In this document: positions 17,011-27,052 of the stretch, piece by piece
How positions within the stretch are numbered: the first letter of the stretch is position 1
Layout of the letters: each line of letters starts with the position of its first letter
DNA from: UBA5078 sp033721235
GTDB taxonomy: Bacteria > Pseudomonadota > Gammaproteobacteria > Pseudomonadales > Pseudohongiellaceae
Reading direction: 5' to 3'
Assembly (NCBI GenBank): GCA_033721235.1
Contig: JAWWAY010000002.1
Location: 124,001 to 188,000, forward strand
Length of the DNA stretch: 64,000 bases
The notes under the pieces: generated by a model
Databases searched by the model: none
The model's input: the letters and a program-made list of their open reading frames with translations, nothing else
What the model was told of the DNA's origin: nothing
Made by a program: the position numbers and the translations under genes

Positions 17011-18105
17011 CTATCGAGCCAGAAGCTCCCGCAGACTGCTCTCATTAGGCAAAGCAATGCCCTTCTCGGTAATGAGAGCAGTGACGAGCCTAGCAGGAGT
17101 GACATCAAAGCCAGCGTTATCGACCACGCTCTCTGACAGTGCCACCTGCACACTTCTTAGCTCTCCATGCTCGTCTATGCCCTGCATATGGGTAATCTCG
17201 CTAGCGCTGCGCTGCTCGATGGGGATCTCTTTCAGGCCGTCGTGCAAAGAGGCATCGATAGTGGATAGGGGTAAGGCCACGTAAAACGGAATATGATTGT
17301 CCGCGGCCGCCAAAGCCTTTAAATAGGTTCCTATTTTATTACAGACATCTCCGCGAATAGTGGTGCGATCGCTACCCACAATGCACAGGTCCACCAGGCC
17401 GTTTTGCATAAGGTGACCGCCCGCATTATCGACGATAACCGTATGGGGTATGCCTTGGTGCTTGAGCTCCCACGCAGTAAGGAAGGCTCCTTGGTTTCTA
17501 GGCCGAGTTTCGTCCACCCAGACGTGGACGGGAATACCCGCCAGCTTGGCCTTATAGATTGGCGCCAAGGCCGTTCCCCAATCCACTGTCGCCAACCAAC
17601 CGGCATTACAGTGGGTCAGAATATTAAGCGCTTGGGCATCGCCGTCTTTGGCTTTCTTCGCCTCCCAAGCCTCTTGCAACAGGGACAAGCCTTGCTCTCC
17701 AATGGCCTCACAGATCATCGCATCTTCTTGCGCCAAGGCATTCGCGTGAACGAGGGCCTCAGAGGCAAGGTGAGCGCTAGCCACCGTTTCGAGTCGGGTA
17801 CTCATGCTGGTCAATGCCCACGCCAAATTCACCGCTGTCGGGCGAGTTTCATTCAGAATGCGGCAAGCACTAGAGAGCGAGGCATCACCATCCCTAAGCG
17901 CGAAATACAGCCCGTAAGCCGCAGTCACGCCGATCAGCGGAGCGCCGCGCACCTGCATCGTAGAAATAGCATGGCAAACATCTCCCAGCGAACGAAGTAG
18001 CACTGTCTCGAAATGATGGGGCAGTCGAGTCTGATCAATAATCGTAAGCCCATCGCGGGCCGCGTCATATTCAATGGTTCGAAGCTGTTGCTCATTTACG
18101 CGCAT
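17011..18105 (-). CDS. mtnA: S-methyl-5-thioribose-1-phosphate isomerase
   Basis: A 364-residue protein with the eIF2B-like isomerase signatures RGAPLIGVTAAYGLY, ILTHCNAGWLAT with the catalytic Cys, WVDETRPRNQGA and CIVGSDRTTIRGDVCNKIGTY with the catalytic Asp. It converts methylthioribose-1-phosphate to methylthioribulose-1-phosphate in the methionine salvage pathway. ATG at 18105 (MRVNEQQLRTI) is the natural start; the frame is open further upstream into a terminator. No other mtn genes are adjacent. Confidence 0.92.
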   Translation of the reverse strand: MRVNEQQLRTIEYDAARDGLTIIDQTRLPHHFETVLLRSLGDVCHAISTMQVRGAPLIGVTAAYGLYFALRDGDASLSSACRILNETRPTAVNLAWALTSMSTRLETVASAHLASEALVHANALAQEDAMICEAIGEQGLSLLQEAWEAKKAKDGDAQALNILTHCNAGWLATVDWGTALAPIYKAKLAGIPVHVWVDETRPRNQGAFLTAWELKHQGIPHTVIVDNAGGHLMQNGLVDLCIVGSDRTTIRGDVCNKIGTYLKALAAADNHIPFYVALPLSTIDASLHDGLKEIPIEQRSASEITHMQGIDEHGELRSVQVALSESVVDNAGFDVTPARLVTALITEKGIALPNESSLRELLAR

Positions 18106-18161
18106 AGTCTTTGCCTTTCTGCGATGAATTGAGGCAAATCGAAAATTACCCCCCATAACGC

Positions 18162-18188
18162 AAAAACGCACCCTTAGGTGCGTTTTTT
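18162..18188. terminator. Bidirectional Rho-independent terminator
   Basis: AAAAACGCAC and GTGCGTTTTT flank a short CTTAG-type loop, with T-runs available on both strands. It lies 29 bp after the ExbD stop on the minus strand and just before mtnA, so it should end the exbD transcript. Confidence 0.7.
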
Positions 18189-18216
18189 TGTGCTCGCTTG
18201 AGCTGCTGTTGCTACT

Positions 18217-18627
18217 CTACTCGACGATAGAGATGCCAGTGATACCAGCCTGACGGGCCGAGTCCATCACCATTACCAGCACCTGTACGCTTGAACGCTC
18301 GTGGGGCTTGATAATAACCGAGGCTGCTGGGTTCTCTGCTTTCAGACGGTCGATATTTGAGCGCACTTGGCTCTCAAGGATTGGGCGAGGCTCGCCGTTG
18401 AGAATAATCTCGTCATTGGCACCTAATTCAAACAAGATATTCTTCTTGTCGTCATTCTGTTGTGGTGGCGTTTCATTATTCTCGTTACTGGCGGCATCGA
18501 TAGCCGTCTCAGAAAGGAATGTAGCTGTTACAACGAAGAAGATTAGAAGGATAAACACCACGTCCAACATGGGTGTTAAGTCAACATTGCTCTCATCATT
18601 CTTCTTAGCGCCTGCCAATTTTCTCAT
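18217..18627 (-). CDS. ExbD/TolR-family biopolymer transport protein (orphan)
   Basis: A 136-residue protein with a short cytoplasmic N-terminus, one membrane helix containing the functional Asp22 (LTPMLDVVFILLIFF) and a periplasmic domain ending in a VQVLVMVMDSARQAG segment. ExbD proteins work with ExbB/MotA-type proton channels to energise TonB or related machines. No exbB or tonB gene lies next to it, and a terminator follows it, so it is transcribed alone and its partner must be encoded elsewhere. Confidence 0.88.
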   Translation of the reverse strand: MRKLAGAKKNDESNVDLTPMLDVVFILLIFFVVTATFLSETAIDAASNENNETPPQQNDDKKNILFELGANDEIILNGEPRPILESQVRSNIDRLKAENPAASVIIKPHERSSVQVLVMVMDSARQAGITGISIVE

Positions 18628-18826
18628 TATTCTCTACCTTAGCTATAAAGCCTGATCGTCTGATCAATTCTTATTGTGTAGTTCTTGTGTACTGGTCAAA
18701 TTTGCCAGCACCTAGTTATTTGCCCCTAAAGTGCCGCTTAAATTCAATCATTAGGTCGATCAAGTATACCTGATATTGAGTCCGCCACAATACCTTCAAG
18801 CCCATCTTGGGGACTTTAGAAACCGC

Positions 18827-18851
18827 AAAAACCCACAGAATTTGCGGGTTT
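18827..18851 (-). terminator. Rho-independent terminator after the TetR gene
   Basis: On the minus strand AAACCCGCA and TGTGGGTTT form a stem with one mismatch around AATTC and are followed by five T residues. It sits about 60 bp behind the TetR stop at 18914. Confidence 0.6.
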
Positions 18852-18913
18852 AATAATTAGAAACCTTATTGATTTCTGCTTCCATAGCGGCTCGAAAAGC
18901 CCCGAAATCAACG

Positions 18914-19501
18914 CTACTTCGCTATAGAAGCGATAGTAAAGTCAACGATTTCAGCAAGTTGCTTAGCTGGCTTGCCTTCGCGCGAGCTTACTCTTAGGCC
19001 GCTGAGAGTATTCATGAGCATCTCAGCCGCAAGCTCTGCACTAAGCCCTTTCTTAAGCTCACCGGCTTTATCGGCGTCTTTAGTACGCTTTAGCATTGCC
19101 TTACGAATCACGCCATAGGCGCTCTTTATAGTCTTTTGAATGTCTTTATCGTAGTTAATGCTCTCGCAGAACGAGTTCACCAATAGACAGCCCATTGAAC
19201 GTCGCTTATTACTTACAGACAACACAGCCAAGTCAAAATAAGCCTTAATTGCCGCAATTGGATCGAGCTCTGCATTAGCAAGAGACGATTCGATATCCTT
19301 TGCTACCAGTTGGTTGTACTGATCTAAACAGGCGCGGAAGAAGGTGTCCTTATCGCCAAATGAGTTATAAAGTGTTCCTCGATTAATGCCCGTAACATCA
19401 AGTAATTTCTGTACGGAGCTGGCTTCAAAGCCTTCTCTCCAAAATTGCTCCATCGCATTATTCAACACTGCTTCGTGCTCAAACTCTACTGGTCTTGCCA
19501 T
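18914..19501 (-). CDS. TetR/AcrR-family transcriptional regulator
   Basis: A 195-residue regulator. Residues 1-60 form the TetR DNA-binding domain (VQKLLDVTGINRGTLYNSFGDKDTFF); the C-terminal helices, including SMGCLLVNSFCE, resemble those of AcuR/YxaF-type regulators. It is a single-gene unit between its own terminator and a 287-bp upstream gap. No divergent gene is adjacent, so its target is not evident. Ligand unknown. Confidence 0.88.
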   Translation of the reverse strand: MARPVEFEHEAVLNNAMEQFWREGFEASSVQKLLDVTGINRGTLYNSFGDKDTFFRACLDQYNQLVAKDIESSLANAELDPIAAIKAYFDLAVLSVSNKRRSMGCLLVNSFCESINYDKDIQKTIKSAYGVIRKAMLKRTKDADKAGELKKGLSAELAAEMLMNTLSGLRVSSREGKPAKQLAEIVDFTIASIAK

Positions 19502-19722
19502 AAAATTTACTTAACCCCGGTCAAAAATAACGTCACTCAAAGTCTGTTGGTTTAGACTGATTGATTAGATATAAAAATAAAGGCAGGGATTGTATTACAG
19601 GGAATGGGCTAAAACAGCGAATGCTACAAAATAACACAATTGGCGCTCACAGAGCGCCCAATAAGCCGATCTTTGCGGGAACGTTCCTAGCAAAACGCAA
19701 AAAAGTCTTATTTTTTCGGAAG

Positions 19723-19744
19723 GTTTCGAGCGAGTGCTCGAAAC
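19723..19744. repeat. Perfect 9-bp inverted repeat
   Basis: GTTTCGAGC and GCTCGAAAC enclose GAGT between the DUF445 gene end and the TetR start. It has no following T-run on the minus strand, so it may be a weak terminator for the DUF445 gene or an operator for the TetR gene; the rest of the 19502-19788 gap shows nothing convincing. Confidence 0.45.
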
Positions 19745-19788
19745 ACTACTAATTAGAACAAACCAAGAACAAGCATTCTATATCGGTG

Positions 19789-20532
19789 TTACATGTACTG
19801 AGCCAGCTCTACCAAAAAGCCGATCAATCCACCCAGAACGCCGCCCCAAACGACCAGCCAGCCCAGATGCTTTTTGATCATGGCTTGCACAATCTCTTTC
19901 ACCAATTCAGGCGTCAATTCATCTAGCCGGCTTTCGACCACATGCTCAATTTTACCTAGCAAACTAGCGGTATCGCCTCCAGCGTTCTTAATAGAGTTGG
20001 CAACGCTATCTCTAAACTCAGGAGAGTCGACCACGTTGGAAAAGTACTCACGCATCTTATTGACGAAAGGTTCTTTCAATCCATTTAGGGCATCGCGCCC
20101 ACCCAGCATTCCCAACATACCGCCAAAGGACGACGCCATAATCACATCCAAAAGCGACTCAAACGCTTTCTCTAAATCCAGCTTATCTATGAGCTTCAGA
20201 ATTTCATCATCGAAGCTTGCACTTAGTTCGCTTGAACTGTGAAGAAACTTATCGATATTCTGCTGGTTAAAAAACTGCTGCATGATGAGTTTGCGAATGC
20301 CTCGCTTAAATTCATCAAAGTGCAAGGGCACAACACCTGAGCCGTAAAAGCCAGGCACTCTCTCAAATAACATGTGAATAGCTAACCAATTGGTAACACT
20401 GCCCGAAAGCGCAAAAAGCCCTATACTCAATAACCAGGGGGAAACCGGTGGCGCTAAAGTTAAGCCCAACACTACCAATGCAAACGCAATAATATTTGTA
20501 ACAACACTCTTATCTAAATTCACCCAAGACAC
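19789..20532 (-). CDS. DUF445 family membrane protein
   Basis: A 247-residue protein with two N-terminal membrane helices (about 12-50), the conserved GSVTNWLAIHMLFERVPGFYGSGVVP segment of DUF445, a helical middle region and a C-terminal membrane helix (about 222-243). It is shorter than the about 400-residue YjiN form. Function unknown. It lies 23 bp downstream of the nitrilase gene in the same direction, in the place where tldD usually follows in relatives. Confidence 0.8.
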   Translation of the reverse strand: MSWVNLDKSVVTNIIAFALVVLGLTLAPPVSPWLLSIGLFALSGSVTNWLAIHMLFERVPGFYGSGVVPLHFDEFKRGIRKLIMQQFFNQQNIDKFLHSSSELSASFDDEILKLIDKLDLEKAFESLLDVIMASSFGGMLGMLGGRDALNGLKEPFVNKMREYFSNVVDSPEFRDSVANSIKNAGGDTASLLGKIEHVVESRLDELTPELVKEIVQAMIKKHLGWLVVWGGVLGGLIGFLVELAQYM

Positions 20533-20555
20533 CTATTTACAAACAATAAAACCAT

Positions 20556-21401
20556 TTAGCTAATTCGCCTGTGCTCGTGCACCGGCATTCTTTCCCTTAA
20601 ATCATATAGCGCTTTCAAATCGATATCGGCCAGTGCGATACCCTCGCCTTTTTCCACTCTAGCCAATACCCTGCCCCAAGGGTCAATAATCATCGAGTGC
20701 CCGAAAGTCTCCCTAGATTCATTATGGACACCCCCTTGATTGGCAGCCAATACATAGCATTGGTTCTCGATAGCTCTGGCTCTCAGCAAGACTTCCCAGT
20801 GTGCCTCTCCCGTTACCTGAGTAAATGCCGATGGCACGGTGAGTATTTCTGCCCCTTCATCACATAGCTGCCTGTACAGCTCTGGAAAGCGCAAATCATA
20901 GCAAATACTAAGACCCAAAGTGCCAAATGGTGTTGCGATACACTGAGGACTATCGCCAGGCTCAAAACTTAGCGATTCAGAATACTGAGCCTGTTTATCG
21001 TCAACCTGCACATCGAACAAATGAATCTTGTCGTAGCGAGCAAGCTGCTTACCTTGATTATCAAACACCAAGCAAGCCGGACGCACCTTGGGTGCTGGCA
21101 CCGGCTCGATATGCCCATCTACAGCAGGCCTTGTGGCCAGGGGCATGGTGCCAGCGACAATATAGATTCCATACTCTTTTGCGCAGCCCCCTATCATGTT
21201 TTGCATCAAAGCGTTCTCGTCGAACTGTGCCTCTGCAAACTGCGCGAGCGGGCCACCATCCAAGACCGCGAAGTTCTCTGGCAACAGGACAAGCCCCGCC
21301 CCGGCCTCCGCAGCCTGCGCTAACAAGCGCTGAGCTGACTTCAAATTCTCGTGTATATCAGCCCCACTGACCATTTGAACCACTGCGACTTTATTATTCA
21401 T
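20556..21401 (-). CDS. Carbon-nitrogen hydrolase, Nit1-type
   Basis: A 281-residue nitrilase-superfamily enzyme with the Glu-Lys-Cys triad in LLPENFAVL, RYDKIHLFDV and SICYDLRFPELYR. Close relatives (Nit1, YbeM) are omega-amidases that repair deaminated glutathione. It follows yhdP by 15 bp in the conserved mre-maf-rng-yhdP-nit order. Cytoplasmic. Confidence 0.88.
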   Translation of the reverse strand: MNNKVAVVQMVSGADIHENLKSAQRLLAQAAEAGAGLVLLPENFAVLDGGPLAQFAEAQFDENALMQNMIGGCAKEYGIYIVAGTMPLATRPAVDGHIEPVPAPKVRPACLVFDNQGKQLARYDKIHLFDVQVDDKQAQYSESLSFEPGDSPQCIATPFGTLGLSICYDLRFPELYRQLCDEGAEILTVPSAFTQVTGEAHWEVLLRARAIENQCYVLAANQGGVHNESRETFGHSMIIDPWGRVLARVEKGEGIALADIDLKALYDLRERMPVHEHRRIS

Positions 21402-21416
21402 AGATACTCTCTCCCA

Positions 21417-24400
21417 TTAATTCGCCGCTTCTACGGCCTCCGCTGTCCCTTGAGGAGGCGCATTCTGATCGCTCGCATCCGAGTCGGCACCAAAGACCTG
21501 TTTCAGCTCGGGCTCTAAACCTTCCCACGGGCCTTTAAGGGCATATTGGGCACTGGTGAGATTGTCGACCTGCTCGCCAAATATCCGATCGAACAGGAAT
21601 ACCCCAACCGCCACCTGCCAGTTAATGAGATTATTGAGCGCCGCAATGCCGCTAAGCCACGGAATATTGTCACTCACGGGTAAAGTGATATACAAACTAC
21701 CATCGATCGTTTGTTGCTCTAAATCAAGCATGCCTGCTACTTGAAATAAACTTGCGGGGCCAATAATTTGCAGCCTGTCGAGAATCTGCACTTGGCCATC
21801 ATCAATAGTCATTGCCCCATAGATTTCTTCATAAGCCAAGCCACGGCGCAGCAGGTCATCGCTAAAACGTAAACGACGCACCAGTGCATCAAAATTAATA
21901 ATGCTAATAAGTTTCAACGCGCCATTGGCAGCACCTGGGCTGTCCTGCAGGAATCTACCTTCTGTTATGCGCAGGTCCACGTCACCACTTAAGTGTTCTA
22001 CGCCAAATTTTGCGGGGCTTCCAGGCCACTCCAAGTTGACATTAAACTGGGCCGACTCACTATTGAGGCTTGGAGCAAAGCCGAAAGCACTCAATACAGG
22101 CGCAAGGTTCTCGGCCTCCATACCAGCACTCAAATAACTATGATGAGAACCATCAATCATTTGCCAGACAAAGCGTGCCTCCTCTCCCTCTTTCCCAACA
22201 TGCAAACCGCGGGCGGAGACTATTAGGTCAATGAACTCTGCTCCATCACTCATCGGGTTCAATTCAAACTGCCAGCTCCCAAAGTCAGCATCACCACGCG
22301 TTAGTTCGTCTACCGAGAAGAGTAGCCGCGGCAGAGTACTGGGGTCGAAATCGGCAAGGGGATCTATGTCGCTCTCTTCTTCGCCTGTCATCGTTGTTTC
22401 TTCAGCGGCAGGTAGACGCAAATAGTCCAAGTCTACTTTCAGCGGCAAGCCCGATTGATAGGGTAAACTCACCGCGCCAGATAAGGAGTCACTATTCAAC
22501 GCAAAAAGCCAAGCACTGCTGTCATCGCTCACTTGCACGTTTAGCTCATCTACACTCTGACCGAACACCTCTGCCTCAGAAAGGGTCACATCAACTATAT
22601 TGAGTGTGTTTCTTAAGTTAGAGAAATTATCGACAGCTAACGACGCCTCTCCCTCCGAGGACGAGCCTAAAGCGGCAATCCACTCCTCCAGATTGAAGGT
22701 GGGCAAACGCCCTAGCACGTCTACGCCCGGTTCATCCCTATTGAGTCGTCGGACACTCATACCTTGTTGCTGAGCCCCGAGTAGCACTAGACCCTTCTCG
22801 ATACCTTGCTCTCCTAGATCGATATTCAAGGAAACCAGATTTTCCAAACGTGCCTGAATATTCTGTCCTTCTTGCAGAAAATCCACCCTAATCTGCAGCG
22901 GCATCAGTTCATCGAGAGTTTTGTGGAAAGGCTCTGGATAATTTAAGCTCAAGCCTTGCATATCGGTTTCTATCTCTAGGGAAATGCTTGGCTGCGCAAC
23001 TTGCTCGCCAGCCAGCAACGCTTGCTCAACCTTAAAACGGGCAAGGTAGTTTAAGTCGCCCTCGGCATTTGCCAGCACCTCTTGCACGAAGCTACTTTGC
23101 AATGGCCACTGCCGCAGAACCTGAGAATCCACGAGCCCGCGCAGCGCAACTTGGGTTGAGGAGGCCATTCCCTCCGGCTGAGTACTTTGAACATCCACGT
23201 TTATAGCCTGTCCAAAAAGACTGCCATCGATACCATTGGCCATTAAGCCCGTAGCCGAGTCGTAGAAAAGCTCTCCGTTCAATTGGGTAAATTCTAATTC
23301 GTACTCGGGCATATAAATGCGGCTATCTTGTAGATCAAGAGCCAGTGATACATTTGGCCTTGCACCACTCACACCCAGCGGAACACTCAATGCGAGATTT
23401 AAGGCTACCTCCCCCTCACTCTGCCAATCGGCCAGATAGCGACCAAAACCCCGTGTAACCGGTGTTGCTTGAAGATAGGCTAAGCCCTGCGGAGCAGCCC
23501 CTTGACCGCGTCCAGTTACGGTCAGGGTGCTGCCGCGACCATTCTCATTCGGACGTATGGTTGCCGCCGTGGCATCAAAGTTTATATCGAGAGACTTACC
23601 ACTATCGATTTTAATATCCACATCGCGATCGGCGATAAGCACCGTCCCATTCAACTGCTCTAGGCTAGGCCATTGCTCATCGAATCGAACAGTGCCGTCT
23701 TCAACCTCATAGAACATTTGCAAGGTGCGACTTAAGGCGGGGGCCCCAGCAATAACGGAACCGCGATAAATCAAGCCACTATCCACCGCCTTGCCTTCGG
23801 TAATTGCCGGATCCAACCACTGCATAACAGCGCGCGTATTGGGACCAACATTGCGCCCGGTTGGTAAATACTGCGAGGTATAAGCAAGGTCCCCTTCTGA
23901 AACCCCAACAATCAGTTCCAGCTCAGAATAATTATCTTCATCTTGGGTCTTGCGGAAGTTGGTCGCAAACTGCGCGCGCCCCTTAATCACTTCTGACTCT
24001 GCCACAATGACACTACTCGTTAGACGAATATGCTGCCCATCACTAAGATCGGCCACATATTTAACTCGCCCATTAACATAGTCATATGCCCAAGAATCCT
24101 CAAACATATTGGGTAGCTGAATCATAAAGTCATTTGACTCTACTTCGACCTCTCCACTAAGAAACTGTGTTTCACCATCAAAGTGCAGATTGGCGTAGCC
24201 ATTGATTCCCCACATTGCGGGCGAACCTTTGCGCTCACTTACTGCCACGGCATTTAGATTGGTATCGAGTTCAACGCTTAGAAAGCTATCATTGGCGGGC
24301 AAGGCAACTTCTAGTTTTAGATTCTCCAACATGCCGCGAGGATTCAGCAGTTCCAGTTGCGCAAGAGCATCATTATTCAGTAACTGTAATTGCGATGTGA

Positions 24401-25466
24401 GCCCAGTGACAATATCGAGGCTAAGGTGGCTCGCCTGCGCGTGAACAGACATCTGCGGATCAAAGACAATGGCAACCTGACTCTTAGGCCAGTCAAATGA
24501 ATCCCAAGAAAAACCAAAATCGCTAAATAATAATTGCCATTGTTCTGCGTTACGCTCTAGGCGAAAACGCGTAGACGCCGCCTCGATAGTTGCACTCTCG
24601 CCACTATCGCCAGTGGAGAAGCTAAGCGCGTCAACCGCCACGTTTCCCTGTGCAGATTGCAAGGCCGAGTCTTGCACTTGCAACCAAACCTCACCGGAGC
24701 CGAGCAGATGAGACAAGGCGAAGCCATCAGCGTAATTGGCCGCTAATAGGTCGCTATAGTTCGAGTCGGGCAATAAGGCATATACCGTTCCCGACAACTC
24801 ATCGACACTTCTGCCTGTGAGCTCGGCAGATAAACTCAATGCGCCTATGACATCGTCTTGCCACGCATCGAAATGAACGAAGTGTTGGCTCCCTGAGTTT
24901 TGTGCTCGCAATCTAATACGATCAAAAGTCTCTTCGCGCCCATCCAAGCGCTGGATACTCAAACTAGAATCGTTAAGGGCGAGGTTACGAAAACGAGAAA
25001 TCAGCTCAAAGGCTTGCTCGGGCGACATATCGCCCTGAGAGTTCTGTGCAAAGGAGGCCAACTGCCAACGACCATTCTCTTGTTCAATGAGGCGAAAATT
25101 CGCACCGGCGGCCGTAATATCTGCCAAGCGCCATTCACGCTGCAGCACACTCCCAATGGCATCCACTTCCACCGTGAGGCTATCAACAGCTAGGGCGGGG
25201 CCAGGCTCATCCACTGTGCCGGTGAAGATGAGCACTTGGTCGAGAGTGAGAGTAGGGTTAAAACGATTGAGCCTAGCCTCCACGGCACCAACTTGTACGT
25301 TCTGCCCAAGGGCGGCGCCAAGTCTTAGTTCTATATCGTCTCTATAGTCTGCCACATAAGGAAGTAGTTGCCGCCCAGCACTGACATATATCGCCAATAC
25401 CAGCAATATGGCTATTGCAGTAATGATCAACGACGACAATGTTTTGCGAAATATAGTGGCAATCAT
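21417..25466 (-). CDS. yhdP: YhdP family AsmA-like envelope protein
   Basis: A 1349-residue protein anchored by one N-terminal helix (about residues 12-34) with a very long periplasmic beta-rich body and a C-terminal AsmA-type domain (LKLISIINFDALVRRLRFSD, then IDGSLYITLPVSDNIPW). Length and context fit YhdP, which bridges the membranes and carries phospholipid to the outer membrane together with TamB and YdbH. It is flanked by rng and the nitrilase gene, as in many gammaproteobacteria. An acidic, Gln/Pro-rich tail ends the protein. Confidence 0.9.
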   Translation of the reverse strand: MIATIFRKTLSSLIITAIAILLVLAIYVSAGRQLLPYVADYRDDIELRLGAALGQNVQVGAVEARLNRFNPTLTLDQVLIFTGTVDEPGPALAVDSLTVEVDAIGSVLQREWRLADITAAGANFRLIEQENGRWQLASFAQNSQGDMSPEQAFELISRFRNLALNDSSLSIQRLDGREETFDRIRLRAQNSGSQHFVHFDAWQDDVIGALSLSAELTGRSVDELSGTVYALLPDSNYSDLLAANYADGFALSHLLGSGEVWLQVQDSALQSAQGNVAVDALSFSTGDSGESATIEAASTRFRLERNAEQWQLLFSDFGFSWDSFDWPKSQVAIVFDPQMSVHAQASHLSLDIVTGLTSQLQLLNNDALAQLELLNPRGMLENLKLEVALPANDSFLSVELDTNLNAVAVSERKGSPAMWGINGYANLHFDGETQFLSGEVEVESNDFMIQLPNMFEDSWAYDYVNGRVKYVADLSDGQHIRLTSSVIVAESEVIKGRAQFATNFRKTQDEDNYSELELIVGVSEGDLAYTSQYLPTGRNVGPNTRAVMQWLDPAITEGKAVDSGLIYRGSVIAGAPALSRTLQMFYEVEDGTVRFDEQWPSLEQLNGTVLIADRDVDIKIDSGKSLDINFDATAATIRPNENGRGSTLTVTGRGQGAAPQGLAYLQATPVTRGFGRYLADWQSEGEVALNLALSVPLGVSGARPNVSLALDLQDSRIYMPEYELEFTQLNGELFYDSATGLMANGIDGSLFGQAINVDVQSTQPEGMASSTQVALRGLVDSQVLRQWPLQSSFVQEVLANAEGDLNYLARFKVEQALLAGEQVAQPSISLEIETDMQGLSLNYPEPFHKTLDELMPLQIRVDFLQEGQNIQARLENLVSLNIDLGEQGIEKGLVLLGAQQQGMSVRRLNRDEPGVDVLGRLPTFNLEEWIAALGSSSEGEASLAVDNFSNLRNTLNIVDVTLSEAEVFGQSVDELNVQVSDDSSAWLFALNSDSLSGAVSLPYQSGLPLKVDLDYLRLPAAEETTMTGEEESDIDPLADFDPSTLPRLLFSVDELTRGDADFGSWQFELNPMSDGAEFIDLIVSARGLHVGKEGEEARFVWQMIDGSHHSYLSAGMEAENLAPVLSAFGFAPSLNSESAQFNVNLEWPGSPAKFGVEHLSGDVDLRITEGRFLQDSPGAANGALKLISIINFDALVRRLRFSDDLLRRGLAYEEIYGAMTIDDGQVQILDRLQIIGPASLFQVAGMLDLEQQTIDGSLYITLPVSDNIPWLSGIAALNNLINWQVAVGVFLFDRIFGEQVDNLTSAQYALKGPWEGLEPELKQVFGADSDASDQNAPPQGTAEAVEAAN

Positions 25467-25558
25467 GGCTTATAGTGGACGCTCAGAACTCCAATTTTTG
25501 AGCCCTCTTACAACAGGCTACCCTTTACGATAGCTCCAGCCAACTGAACAGCAGCTGA

Positions 25559-27037
25559 CTAGAAGAGAACTACGTCAAACTGTTCTTGAGTATACATGGG
25601 TTCCACCTCAAACCTGACCGTCTTACCGATTAATTCTTCCAAATCGGCTAGTGTGTTGGACTCCTCGTCAAGCAAACGGTCAACAACTCCCTGTGATGCC
25701 ATTACCTGGATAACATCGTTTTCATAGACTCTTGCCACGCGCACAATTTCACGAAAAATCTCGTAGCAAATCGTCTCTGGGGTTTTGAGCCTGCCGCGCC
25801 CACTGCACACCTCGCACTCGCTACACAGCATTTGTCCAAGGCTTTCACGCGTTCGTTTACGCGTCATCTCAACCAAACCCAGCTCAGACATACCGGTAAT
25901 CATCGTCCGCGCATGGTCCTTCTCCAGCGCCTTGCTCAAAGTTCTAAGCACTTGACGCTGATGTTCAGGGTCTGCCATATCGATAAAATCGAGGATGATA
26001 ATGCCTCCTAAGTTACGAATACGCAGTTGTCGAGCGATGGCCGTGGCGGCCTCGAGATTGGTTTTTAGAATGGTTTCAGCGTGGTTCTTACTGCCAATAA
26101 AACCACCGGTATTCACATCGACGGTCGTCATGGCTTCGGTTTGATCAATAATCAGGTCACCGCCAGATTTCAGCTTTACCTGGCGCCCCAGCGCTTTATT
26201 AATTTCATCGTCAATGCTGTATAAATCGAATACTGGGCGCTCACCTAAGTACTGCTCAATCTTATTGCTGAACTCTGGCATAAAATCTTGCACGAAAACT
26301 TTAATTTCTTCGAAAGCACTCTTGGTGTCGACACGAATTTTCTCTATTTGTGGCGTAATCAAGTCGCGCATTGCGCGCATATACAGAGGAACATCGCGAT
26401 ACAACACGTGAATATCATCGCTCTTGCCCACGCGACGCTCCACGGCGGCCCATAATTTTTTCAAAAATCGTAAATCTTCGATCAACTCTTGGGCCGTACA
26501 ATCTTCCGCCGCTGTGCGAATAATAAAGCCGCCTTGCTCTTCCATACCCTCGGCTTTAATACATTCCTCCACCAGGGCCAGTAAACGCGCTCGCTCCTCT
26601 TCATCCTCTAAGCGTTGGGAAATACCAATATGCTTACTACGTGGCAGGTAAACCAGATTACGAGAAGGAAGGGTTAGATGCGTCGTCAGGCGCGCGCCCT
26701 TTGTACTTATCGGGTCTTTGGCCACTTGCACAATGATCATCTGACCTTCTCGCACTAGCGTGCGAATATCCGGCACCGTCTCGCTTCGAACCTCGTAGCC
26801 ATCGGCATCGATTGGGGCAATGTCTGCGCTGTGAATGAACGCGGCTCGCTCTAGGCCTATATCAACAAACGCCGCTTCCATTCCGGGCATGACACGCACG
26901 ACTTTGCCTAAATAGATATCACCGACATGTCCCTTGCTGTGCAGGCGTTCAATAAAAATTTCCTGCAATAGGCCGTTCTCGATCAATGCGACTCGCGTCT
27001 CCATTGGCGTCACATTAATTAATATTTCTTCACTCAT
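25559..27037 (-). CDS. rng: Ribonuclease G
   Basis: A 492-residue endoribonuclease of the RNase E/G family: S1 domain (about 35-120, GDIYLGKVVRVMPGMEAAFVD), RNase H-like and DNase I-like domains with the metal site TVDVNTGGF...NLGGIIILDFIDM, and the zinc-link CSECEVCSGRG. It lacks the long scaffold tail of RNase E. It processes 16S rRNA 5' ends and degrades mRNA. It follows maf by 15 bp in the mre operon order. Confidence 0.93.
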   Translation of the reverse strand: MSEEILINVTPMETRVALIENGLLQEIFIERLHSKGHVGDIYLGKVVRVMPGMEAAFVDIGLERAAFIHSADIAPIDADGYEVRSETVPDIRTLVREGQMIIVQVAKDPISTKGARLTTHLTLPSRNLVYLPRSKHIGISQRLEDEEERARLLALVEECIKAEGMEEQGGFIIRTAAEDCTAQELIEDLRFLKKLWAAVERRVGKSDDIHVLYRDVPLYMRAMRDLITPQIEKIRVDTKSAFEEIKVFVQDFMPEFSNKIEQYLGERPVFDLYSIDDEINKALGRQVKLKSGGDLIIDQTEAMTTVDVNTGGFIGSKNHAETILKTNLEAATAIARQLRIRNLGGIIILDFIDMADPEHQRQVLRTLSKALEKDHARTMITGMSELGLVEMTRKRTRESLGQMLCSECEVCSGRGRLKTPETICYEIFREIVRVARVYENDVIQVMASQGVVDRLLDEESNTLADLEELIGKTVRFEVEPMYTQEQFDVVLF

Positions 27038-27052
27038 TATTAGCGCCTTACC

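Noticed and set aside
19561..19752. 63-residue plus-strand frame between TetR and DUF445 genes
   Set aside because: No ribosome site, Lys/Asn-rich low-complexity composition and a frame that contains the inverted repeat; reads as intergenic DNA.
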